From the NCBI GenBank assembly GCA_966186435.1, contig CBIFWW010000046.1:1-21955 (forward strand): a DNA stretch of 21,955 bases. The letters are read 5' to 3'. A program made the position numbers and the translations under genes. Positions 14,376-21,623 of this stretch are shown in pieces. The notes under the pieces are model-generated. The model saw only the letters and a program-made list of their open reading frames with translations, was not told the DNA's origin and made no database searches. Source of the DNA: CBIFWW01 sp966186435 (GTDB lineage: Bacteria; Pseudomonadota; Gammaproteobacteria; Enterobacterales; Enterobacteriaceae). Numbering within the stretch: the first letter of the stretch is position 1; every line of letters begins with the position of its first letter.

Positions 14376-15801
14376 AGCTTACTAATTCCTGAACATAATG
14401 ATACAGCGCCTGTACCATGGCGACTTTCTCGTTATCCCCCTCATGCTGGTTGTACAGCATTTCAAGTTCCTGGGCATACTGTTGCAGGATCTCTGGGCTG
14501 AAGGCCTCCCGCCGTTGCTGTAACCAGCGCTGTTGCTCCGCTTCACTCAGGGTGCCAGGGAAGTTGCGCGCCCGGTAGTTAAACAGCAGTTTTTCAATGC
14601 GCTTATCGGCGAAAGTAATATCCAGGGCCGGGAGGTTTGCCGGGGCCGTCTCCAACAGGATTTTCATCGCGGCGCGGTCGGCATCGCTAAAGAAGCCATT
14701 ATACAGCTGGGCATCAACATTTTCGGCAGGTTTAAACGGCTCGGCTTCCGCATACAGGGCCACTACTTTTTCCCGTACCTGTGGATTAGCCCGCAGTAGC
14801 TTGAGGTTCTCCAGGCACTGAGCGCGGTTAATTCCCAAACGCTGCGCATCCTCAGGCCTTAGGGTGTTGGCCTTCGCCAGTACCGGACACTTATTCAAGT
14901 GTACTAACTTAATTGGGGCAGGGCTGGCATCCCCCAGTTCGGCCTTCGGGGTGTACAGTAATTCCCGCAGCCCGTCGACATCCAGATCCATTAATGGCGC
15001 TACATCACCGGCCAGATCCACCACGATCAGCGCATTTTTGTTGTCCGGGTGCCAGGCCAGCGGAGCGATCCAACTGGTATTACCGCGCCAGGCACCAAAC
15101 ATCCCGGAAATATGCACCAGTGGGGTCATCTGTGGCACATCCACCAGCGTGATCAGCTTATGCTTACTGCGGTAGGCCAGCAGGTAATCAAACAGCCGTG
15201 GCTGCTGGGTTTTCACCAACTGGGCCATGGCGATGGTGGCATACACATCGGCCATAGCATCGTGGGCGTTACTGTGTTCAATGCCATTCGCTCGGGTCAG
15301 ATGCTCGAGGCGGAAGCTAGGTAGCCCGTCTTCATTCTCCGGCCAGTTAATACCTTCTGGGCGCAGGGCGTAACAGGCTCGCATCACGTCCAGCAAATCC
15401 CAGCGTGAGTTTCCGTGCTGCCAACTCCAGGCATAGGGATCGTAAAAATTACGATAGAAGATGTTACGGGTGACTTCATCGTCAAAACGCACGTTGTTGT
15501 AGCCCACTATGCAGGTATCCGGCACGGTAAAAATGTTCTGAATACGGCGGGCGAAAGCAGGCTCTATCTCCCCTTTATCTCGGGCCTCTTGTGGGGTAAT
15601 CCCGGTGACCATCACCGCCCCTGGCTGTGGCAGATAATCTTCCGGTGGCTTGCAATAGAACACCTCGGGCTGGCCAATCACGTTGAAATTCATATCAGTA
15701 CGCAGCGCGGCAAACTGAGAAGGCCGATCAAGGGAGGGGCTGGTGCCGAAAGTTTCATAATCATGGAACAAAAAAGTTGGCTGTTTATTCGTGTTGGACA
15801 C
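14374..15801 (-). CDS. sbcB: Exodeoxyribonuclease I
   Basis: SbcB (ExoI) degrades single-stranded DNA processively 3' to 5' in recombination and mismatch repair, and binds the SSB C-terminal tail. The GTG at 15801 is preceded by AGGAG at 8 bases and gives 475 residues, the E. coli length. A 21-residue upstream extension has no similarity. The DEDDh nuclease core starts with FLFHDYETFG (acidic pair D14 and E16). YNNVRFDDEVTRNIFYRNFYDPY and NAHDAMADV follow, completing the active site. The C-terminal half has NCPVLA-type and FNYRARNFPGTL segments of the ExoI C-domain. It is convergent with plaP and divergent from dacD. Confidence 0.97.
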   Translation of the reverse strand: MSNTNKQPTFLFHDYETFGTSPSLDRPSQFAALRTDMNFNVIGQPEVFYCKPPEDYLPQPGAVMVTGITPQEARDKGEIEPAFARRIQNIFTVPDTCIVGYNNVRFDDEVTRNIFYRNFYDPYAWSWQHGNSRWDLLDVMRACYALRPEGINWPENEDGLPSFRLEHLTRANGIEHSNAHDAMADVYATIAMAQLVKTQQPRLFDYLLAYRSKHKLITLVDVPQMTPLVHISGMFGAWRGNTSWIAPLAWHPDNKNALIVVDLAGDVAPLMDLDVDGLRELLYTPKAELGDASPAPIKLVHLNKCPVLAKANTLRPEDAQRLGINRAQCLENLKLLRANPQVREKVVALYAEAEPFKPAENVDAQLYNGFFSDADRAAMKILLETAPANLPALDITFADKRIEKLLFNYRARNFPGTLSEAEQQRWLQQRREAFSPEILQQYAQELEMLYNQHEGDNEKVAMVQALYHYVQELVS

Positions 15802-16013
15802 CCGGGTTTCTCCTGAATCGTGCGCAGACCGGCTATGGTAAACCATCCGGCGGGCAGGCTCCACTGGATAACTTGCTGGTAATCAGTGGCGGTACGTTCT
15901 TGAAAAATCTTAAAATAAGTGCTGAGTCACACTTCCTTGCAAATTCTCAGAGAATCGACACAGCTTCTCCCGTAAAACATCCCACAAATTTGGCTTTACT
16001 TGAGGGTATCCCT

Positions 16014-17180
16014 TTGAAGTTCCGTTTACTTTTTGTTCTTTCCCTTTATGCAGCCGCTACCAATAGCGCTTTTGCAGATCAAACCTTTAGTGGTGCGCCC
16101 CAGCCGCCATATATTGAAGCGGGATCCTGGGTGCTAATGGATTACACCACTGGCCAAATTCTCACTGCTAACAATGAGCACGTGCAGCGTAACCCGGCCA
16201 GCCTGACTAAGCTGATGACGGGCTATGTGGTTGATCGTGCCATCAACAGCAAACGTATCACCCCGGACGATATGGTCACCGTGGGCACTGATGCCTGGGC
16301 CAAGGGTAACCCAGTATTTGATGGTTCTTCTCTGATGTTTCTGAAGCCGGGGGACCGTTTATCGGTACGTGATTTAAGCCGTGGCCTGATTGTGGACTCC
16401 GGTAACGATGCCTGTGTGGCGCTGGCGGATTATGTGGCCGGTGGTCAGCGCCAGTTTGTAGGAATGATGAACCACTATGTTCAGACCCTGGGTCTTCAGG
16501 ACACCCACTTTGAAACCGTTCATGGCCTGGACGCCCCCGGCCAGCACAGTAGTGCCTATGACCTTGCCGTGCTCAGCCGCGCTATAATTCACGGGGAGCC
16601 AGAGTTCTATCATATGTATAGCGAGAAGAGCCTGACCTGGAATGGCATCACCCAACAGAACCGTAACGGCTTATTGTGGGATAAAACCCTGAATGTGGAT
16701 GGCATGAAAACCGGCCACACTGAAACCGCCGGGTTTAATATTATTGCCTCCGGCGTATACGGTAACCGCCGCCTGATTGCGGTAGTGATGGGCGGGCTTA
16801 GCTCAAAGGGCCGTGAAGAACAGGCCCGTAAGTTGCTGAACTGGGGCCGTCAAAACTTCGACACTGTACAAATCCTGCATAAAGGCCAGCGCTTTGGCAT
16901 GGAAAAAATCTGGTATGGTGATAAAGAAACTGTGGAAGTCGGGGCCGACCAGAACTACTGGATGGCACTGCCAAAAAGCGAGCTATCCCATGTTAAAGCC
17001 CGCTATGTACTGGATAAACCTGACCTGGAAGCGCCATTGGTGGGCAACCAGCGGGTGGGTGAAATCCAGCTGTTCGACCGGGACAAAATGGTGGCCCATT
17101 GGCCGCTAGTAACGCTGGGTGCAGTGGATAAAGGTGGCCTGCTTTCTCGCTTTAGTGATTATCTACATAAAACCTTGTAA
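16014..17180 (+). CDS. dacD: D-alanyl-D-alanine carboxypeptidase, penicillin-binding protein 6b
   Basis: DacD is a periplasmic low-molecular-weight PBP that trims the terminal D-Ala from peptidoglycan pentapeptides. I choose the TTG at 16014. It has GAGGG 7 bases upstream and gives 388 residues, equal to the E. coli length, and begins directly with a signal peptide (KFRLLFVLSLYAAA...AFA, cleavage about residue 21). Upstream in-frame codons run into the sbcB promoter region without similarity. The three PBP motifs are intact: SLTK (S63-K66), SGN (129-131) and KTG (232-234). The beta-rich second domain and a C-terminal amphipathic stretch (about 370-388) for membrane association follow. The rare start codon suggests modest translation. 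A terminator follows at 17190. Confidence 0.95.
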   Translation: MKFRLLFVLSLYAAATNSAFADQTFSGAPQPPYIEAGSWVLMDYTTGQILTANNEHVQRNPASLTKLMTGYVVDRAINSKRITPDDMVTVGTDAWAKGNPVFDGSSLMFLKPGDRLSVRDLSRGLIVDSGNDACVALADYVAGGQRQFVGMMNHYVQTLGLQDTHFETVHGLDAPGQHSSAYDLAVLSRAIIHGEPEFYHMYSEKSLTWNGITQQNRNGLLWDKTLNVDGMKTGHTETAGFNIIASGVYGNRRLIAVVMGGLSSKGREEQARKLLNWGRQNFDTVQILHKGQRFGMEKIWYGDKETVEVGADQNYWMALPKSELSHVKARYVLDKPDLEAPLVGNQRVGEIQLFDRDKMVAHWPLVTLGAVDKGGLLSRFSDYLHKTL

Positions 17181-17189
17181 CGACATGAT

Positions 17190-17215
17190 AAAAAGCTCCT
17201 ACGGGGGCTTTTTTT
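17190..17215 (+). terminator. Intrinsic terminator of dacD
   Basis: AAAGCTCC and GGGGCTTT form a stem (one G-U) with a TACG tetraloop, followed by a T-tract, 10 bases after the dacD stop. sbmC downstream is therefore separately transcribed. Confidence 0.85.
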
Positions 17216-17316
17216 ACGCCTGCCATTCAATAATTAACCTGTTTATTGATGGTTTTTTAAACGAGATTACGATCTGTGCAGCATAATTAGAAAGTATGGG
17301 TTGCTACTTTTTAGGT

Positions 17317-17336
17317 TGCTGTACAAAAATACAGTA
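17317..17336 (+). promoter_or_regulatory. LexA operator (SOS box) of sbmC
   Basis: The palindromic site contains CTG (17319-17321), ten bases TACAAAAATA, and CAG (17332-17334), flanked by TG and TA. This matches the enterobacterial LexA consensus closely. It lies 23 bases before the sbmC start codon. E. coli sbmC is a known SOS gene, so LexA repression here is strongly supported. Confidence 0.92.
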
Positions 17337-17359
17337 AATCAATGCAGCAGGAGTAAGCG

Positions 17360-17830
17360 ATGAACTTTCAAGTCAAGCAATTCTCAGGGCGAGCGGTGGC
17401 CGGTTTCCATATGGTTGGCCCTTGGGAGAAAACGGTAAAGCAAGGGTTTGAGCAACTGGCGTTATGGATCAAAACCCATGATATTCCCGAAGGAGAGTGG
17501 ATTGCCGCTTATTACGATAATCCCGAGGAAACCCCGGCAGAAAAACTGCGCTGTAATACGGTTATCTCGGTTCCAGAGGATTTCACCATCCCGCCTAACA
17601 GCGAGGGGGTGATCCTGACTCACCTGCCAGCAGGGGACTATGCCGTGTACCGCACTACCGTAGAAGATGGCGATTTTGGCCAACCTTGGTATGAATTTTT
17701 TGGTGAATTGGCTGCCAGTGAGCAATACCAGTTTGATGGCGGCTCCTGCTTTGAAATTTACCTGAATGACGGCTGCGAAAGCGGGGTTTGGAAAATGGAT
17801 CTCTACGTGTCGGTAGTAGAGAAGGGTTAA
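17360..17830 (+). CDS. sbmC: DNA gyrase inhibitor SbmC (GyrI)
   Basis: SbmC binds DNA gyrase, limiting supercoiling and protecting against gyrase poisons such as microcin B17. The 156-residue protein is a stand-alone GyrI-like effector-binding domain. Visible features are RAVAGFHMVGPWE (11-23), the conserved AAYYDNPEETPAEKLRC (49-65), and a C-terminal FEIYLNDG. E. coli SbmC is 157 residues. AGGAG precedes the ATG at 8 bases. The LexA box just upstream indicates SOS control, and the dacD terminator separates it from its left neighbour. The following hairpin has its U-tract on the other strand, so sbmC may lack its own efficient intrinsic terminator. Confidence 0.95.
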   Translation: MNFQVKQFSGRAVAGFHMVGPWEKTVKQGFEQLALWIKTHDIPEGEWIAAYYDNPEETPAEKLRCNTVISVPEDFTIPPNSEGVILTHLPAGDYAVYRTTVEDGDFGQPWYEFFGELAASEQYQFDGGSCFEIYLNDGCESGVWKMDLYVSVVEKG

Positions 17831-17842
17831 GAATTAGGACAT

Positions 17843-17869
17843 AAAAAAGGCCCGAGCTAGCCGGGCCTT
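17843..17869 (-). terminator. Terminator of the gluconate-dehydrogenase-type operon
   Basis: AAGGCCCG/CGGGCCTT form an 8-bp stem. On the minus strand it is followed by six T residues, 19 bases beyond the cytochrome gene stop. On the plus strand the stem is followed only by TTGAATTC, so termination of sbmC would be weak. Confidence 0.85.
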
Positions 17870-17887
17870 GAATTCACGCGAAGTCAC

Positions 17888-19111
17888 TTATTCCTTCAGG
17901 TTTTCACGCATTTTCTTCACGTCACTGGCGCTTACCTCAGAGGCAGCGTTACCCCAACTGTTGCGAATGTAAGTGAGTACATCGGCAATTTGCTGGTCGG
18001 TCATGGTGGCGGCGAAGGATGGCATGGCCGGGGCCGTTGGCCGTGTTGGGGTATCCACCGCACGGCTACCGGCGAGCACCACATGCATCAGTGATGTCGG
18101 CTCACTGGCGTTAATCAGCGGGCTGTTAGCTAGTTGAGGGAAGATATTCTTCACTCCCGCACCGGAGGAGGTGTGGCAAGCAGAGCAGCGGTCAAAGTAG
18201 ATAGCCTTGCCCGTCACCATCTGGCTATTATCCGCCTTCACGGCAGCTGGCAGCGCTTTTTGATTATCTTTACCCAAGGACTTCAAGTAAACCGCTGCGG
18301 CCTGGAGATCTTCACCCTTCCAGTGTTGTGAAGAGTTTTTTACCTCTTCCGCCATAGGGCCGGAGGCAGAATCGTAACGGTTTACGCCAGTGCGCAGGTA
18401 ATCCTTGATGTCCTGCACCGTCCATCGGCCGATACCCTGATGGTTATCCGCTGTGATGTTCGGCGCCCACCAGTTTTCTACTTCTGAGCCTTGCAGGAAC
18501 TGGTCATTTTTATCGCCACCGATAATGTTCTTCGGTGTGTGGCAGGTACCGCAGTGGCCCAACCCCTGAATGATATAGGCCCCTCGGTTCCACTCGGCGG
18601 ATTTCGACATATCCGGTTGGTAAACGCCCTTATCGAAGTTAAGCCAGTTCCAGCCGATCAGGCTGGTACGCACATTGAAGGGGAAGGGCAGCTGGTTGGT
18701 TTCTACCGGGTTGTGAATCGCTTGCAGGGTTTGCAAATAAGCCCAAATAGCCCGGTTATCCTCATCGGTCACCTTGGTGTAGGCGGTGAATGGCATGGCG
18801 CCATAGAGCCGCTTGCCGCCGTGGCCGATACCTTCGGACATGGCCTTTTGGAATTCAGCATAGGTCCAGTTGCCAATCCCGGTGGCGGTATCCGGGGTGA
18901 TGTTAGCCCCTACCAGGGTGCCAAAAGGGGTCTTGATGGCAATCCCTCCGGCAAAAGGCTTGCTCGGATCTGAAGTATGGCAGGCGGCACAATCGCCAAC
19001 GGTGGCCAGATAACGGCCCTTGCTGACCTGGTCAAACTCCGGCTGAGCAAAGGCATGCCACGAAGCGCTGGCGCAACATAACGCCACTAACGAACGCGCG
19101 AGACGTTTCAT
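17888..19111 (-). CDS. Triheme cytochrome c subunit of a gluconate 2-dehydrogenase-type enzyme
   Basis: This subunit takes electrons from the flavoprotein and passes them to ubiquinone at the periplasmic face of the inner membrane. The 407-residue protein starts with a Sec signal peptide (KRLARSLVALCCASASWHAFA, about 22 residues). It holds three CXXCH heme sites: C41-H45 (CAACH), C187-H191 (CGTCH) and C309-H313 (CSACH). Three repeated c-type domains with distal Met motifs such as GAMPFTAY and PAMPSFA are visible. Length and layout fit cytochrome subunits of membrane-bound gluconate, 2-ketogluconate, sorbitol and alcohol dehydrogenases. Its start overlaps the flavoprotein stop by 4 bases (ATGA). 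The exact substrate of the complex cannot be read from this subunit. Confidence 0.93.
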   Translation of the reverse strand: MKRLARSLVALCCASASWHAFAQPEFDQVSKGRYLATVGDCAACHTSDPSKPFAGGIAIKTPFGTLVGANITPDTATGIGNWTYAEFQKAMSEGIGHGGKRLYGAMPFTAYTKVTDEDNRAIWAYLQTLQAIHNPVETNQLPFPFNVRTSLIGWNWLNFDKGVYQPDMSKSAEWNRGAYIIQGLGHCGTCHTPKNIIGGDKNDQFLQGSEVENWWAPNITADNHQGIGRWTVQDIKDYLRTGVNRYDSASGPMAEEVKNSSQHWKGEDLQAAAVYLKSLGKDNQKALPAAVKADNSQMVTGKAIYFDRCSACHTSSGAGVKNIFPQLANSPLINASEPTSLMHVVLAGSRAVDTPTRPTAPAMPSFAATMTDQQIADVLTYIRNSWGNAASEVSASDVKKMRENLKE

Positions 19112-20868
19112 ACGCTGATCATCTCCCCTGGGTTTTTCAGGTAGAAGTTCTTGATGGCGTAGGCAGTTTTAAAAGCCAGCGCGCCAACGGTCCCTGTTGG
19201 GTTATAGCCCGGGTTTTGAGGGAAGGCCGACGCCCCCACCACGAACAGATTGGGCACATCCCACACTTGCAGGTGCTTATTCACCGAACTGTTTGAAGGA
19301 TCGGCCCCCATAACAAAGCCGCCAACCACGTGGGAGGACTGGTAAGGCACGCTATTCCAGTGGCCTTTCATTGGGTTTGCCACAATCTGGCTCGGCCCCA
19401 TGGCTTTGGCGATTTCGGCAACTTTACCAGTGCAATAAGCGGCCATTTTGAGGTCGTTTTCCGGAAAGTCGAAGGTAATGCGCAGCAGCGGCCGGCCCAG
19501 GGTGTCCTTGTAATTAGGGTCCAAAGACAGGTAATTGGTACGGGTGGTGTAGCTACTGGCTTCACAACCGATAGACATGGTGCTCTGGTAGTTTTTCACC
19601 ATTGCCTGTTTCCAGCCTTTCCCCCATTTAGGGGAGCCAGGAGGAGTAGGGTGATAGGCAATTGGCGCACCGCCAATCGGGGTGACGCGGATACTGCCGC
19701 CGCCAAAGAAGCCCAGGCCGCTGTGGTCAAAGTTATCGTTATTGAAATCGTCGATGCCCATACCTACAGCACCGGCACCGATAAACGGGTTGAATTTCTT
19801 ATCGTCGAAGAACAGGGACACACCGTTGGCAGTCTGGTAAGCGTAGTTACGGCCAGTGGTGCCGCTGTTGGTTACCGGGTTGTAGGGCTTGCCGATATTG
19901 GACAGCAGCATCAGGCGCACGTTTTCGAAGGTGAAAGCAGCCACCACGATGATATCCGCAGGCTGCTCCCACTCATCACCGGAGGAGTCAATATAGGTGA
20001 CGCTGGTGGCGTGCTTGCCGCTGCTGTCGGTGTTAACTTTCAGCACCTCGCAGAAGGTGCGGGCTTCAAAGTTATCCTGGCGCATCAACGCAGGTAAAAT
20101 CGTGGTGATGGCGCTGGCTTTGGAATAGTTGGCGCAACCATAGTTGGTACAGAAGCCACAGTAGGTACATGGCCCCATGGTCACCCCATAGAGGTTAGTA
20201 TACGCCTCAGACACCAATGATGACGGCACGGCAAACGGCGTGTAGCCCATTTTTTTTGCCGTATCAGCAAACAGCGTTGGCCCGTAAGGTTGGCGCATGG
20301 GTGGCGTTGGGTAGTCACCAGAGCGGGTGCCTTCAAAGGGGTTACCTCCCTCCTGGCGCTGGCCATTTAGCATCCCGGCTTTGCCGGAGGTGCCCGCCAC
20401 TCGTTCAAAAGCCATGTAGTGGGGTTCCATCTCGTCCCAGTCGGTGCCCCAATCCTGTAACACCAGCTCTTCCGGGATGTTGCCATAACGTTCAGTCAGG
20501 TGACTTTTCAGGCGGAATTCTTCTGGCTGGAAGCGGAAGGTGATCCCCGCCCAGTGGTTACCGGCCCCGCCGGTACCATTACCCGGGTGGAAGGAACCCC
20601 AACTGCGCATTGGCAGGGCGGTTTGCGAAGGATTGTTACGCATGGTGCAGGTATTCTGGCGGGTACGGAGCATCAGTTCCTGGCGCTGCACATAGCGTAA
20701 TTCATCGGTAACGGTGGCCACGTTAAAATCGCGGGCAGTATCACGCCAAGGACCACGCTCAATGCCAACCACATTTAATCCGGCATCGGCCAGTTCTTTT
20801 GCCACAATCGAGCCAGCCCAGCCTAAGCCGATAACCACGGCGTCGGTTTTAGGGAGTTTTTTAGCCAT
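19108..20868 (-). CDS. FAD-dependent GMC oxidoreductase, large subunit of a gluconate 2-dehydrogenase-type enzyme
   Basis: This is the catalytic subunit, oxidising a sugar acid or polyol, probably gluconate to 2-ketogluconate (or 2-ketogluconate to 2,5-diketogluconate). The 586 residues have the FAD-binding GLGWAGS (14-20) with acidic E37, the GMC-type GNGTGGAGNHWAG (96-108), and a C-terminal catalytic region with H513 (SSHVVGG) and N556 in NPGYNPTGT. C234, C237, C240 and C245 form CxxCxxCxxxxC. Related FAD dehydrogenases (fructose dehydrogenase, bacterial FAD-glucose dehydrogenase) bind a 3Fe-4S cluster with a comparable Cys group, so an electron-relay cluster is likely here. There is no signal peptide; export would occur folded, together with the Tat-signal small subunit encoded 2 bases upstream. 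Confidence 0.93.
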   Translation of the reverse strand: MAKKLPKTDAVVIGLGWAGSIVAKELADAGLNVVGIERGPWRDTARDFNVATVTDELRYVQRQELMLRTRQNTCTMRNNPSQTALPMRSWGSFHPGNGTGGAGNHWAGITFRFQPEEFRLKSHLTERYGNIPEELVLQDWGTDWDEMEPHYMAFERVAGTSGKAGMLNGQRQEGGNPFEGTRSGDYPTPPMRQPYGPTLFADTAKKMGYTPFAVPSSLVSEAYTNLYGVTMGPCTYCGFCTNYGCANYSKASAITTILPALMRQDNFEARTFCEVLKVNTDSSGKHATSVTYIDSSGDEWEQPADIIVVAAFTFENVRLMLLSNIGKPYNPVTNSGTTGRNYAYQTANGVSLFFDDKKFNPFIGAGAVGMGIDDFNNDNFDHSGLGFFGGGSIRVTPIGGAPIAYHPTPPGSPKWGKGWKQAMVKNYQSTMSIGCEASSYTTRTNYLSLDPNYKDTLGRPLLRITFDFPENDLKMAAYCTGKVAEIAKAMGPSQIVANPMKGHWNSVPYQSSHVVGGFVMGADPSNSSVNKHLQVWDVPNLFVVGASAFPQNPGYNPTGTVGALAFKTAYAIKNFYLKNPGEMISV

Positions 20869-20870
20869 GT

Positions 20871-21623
20871 TTATGCCTTCTTATTCCATTGAGGAGCACC
20901 CTGAATGCTAACCGGGGTCAGATACAGATCCTGATTATGCCGGTCGACAAAATCGCGGTAGTCATAGCGAGCGCCGGGGAAACCGATCATTTTCCACGAG
21001 ACCATTTCGCGGTTGCCGCCATATATTGGGTCAGCAAAGAAGCCTTCAGTGGTGTTGTTTAACACTTGGGCAAAAAACATTTTGCTATCAATGCCGTTAA
21101 GGGCGATCTCGCCCTTCTCCAGGCCTTGAAGTGTCGTGTCCTGCTGCTCTGCCGTTAGTTGATGGAACGGTTTGTTGAATTTTTTACCCGTCCACTCATC
21201 CAGGGAAGCCAGCCCAATTCGGTAGCGGTCACGCGGGGTGAGGGGGGATTGGTCGCCTTGCTCTGGCGCACCTTGCTGAAAGGGGCCTTGCATATAAAGG
21301 CGCTCGTAGTTGCCATAAAAACCATGGAGCTGGCGATCAATAAACACCGCACACCCGCAGGCTTTGCCTCCCGGGCTAAGCTCATCTTCGGGGATGAGCC
21401 TATCGACAATAGCTTCCAGCGTCGCGGCTTCCTTGTCATTCAGGAACAGCCAGCCAGTGGCATCAAACGTCTCGGCGGGGTTATCGGAGAAGGGTTGCCA
21501 GCCGGGCGCTCCCGTCAGGGTCACCGCTTTGGTAGGCCCCGCGCCCAAGGCGATTGCTGCACCGGACCATGCAAGTATCTGCCGGCGGGTCACACCTGGC
21601 AGCGTCTTCTGTGGTTTGCGCAT
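20871..21623 (-). CDS. Gluconate 2-dehydrogenase subunit 3 family protein (small subunit, Tat signal)
   Basis: The small subunit of membrane-bound sugar-acid dehydrogenases is thought to aid maturation and carry the flavoprotein across the membrane by the twin-arginine route. The 250-residue product has a Tat motif TRRQIL (12-17), a hydrophobic stretch SGAAIALGAG, and an expected cleavage near residue 33. The rest resembles the gluconate 2-dehydrogenase subunit 3 family: LNDKEAATLEAIVDRLIPED (about 57-76), FIDRQL, and a LNGIDSKMFFAQVL-type segment. AAGGA precedes the ATG. It is first of three tightly packed genes. Substrate specificity is not evident from this chain. Confidence 0.92.
   Translation of the reverse strand: MRKPQKTLPGVTRRQILAWSGAAIALGAGPTKAVTLTGAPGWQPFSDNPAETFDATGWLFLNDKEAATLEAIVDRLIPEDELSPGGKACGCAVFIDRQLHGFYGNYERLYMQGPFQQGAPEQGDQSPLTPRDRYRIGLASLDEWTGKKFNKPFHQLTAEQQDTTLQGLEKGEIALNGIDSKMFFAQVLNNTTEGFFADPIYGGNREMVSWKMIGFPGARYDYRDFVDRHNQDLYLTPVSIQGAPQWNKKA

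Noticed and set aside
19330..20097. A 255-codon plus-strand ORF opposite the flavoprotein gene
   Set aside because: The minus-strand frame encodes a convincing GMC oxidoreductase. The opposite frame has no motifs and reflects codon bias in a GC-rich gene.
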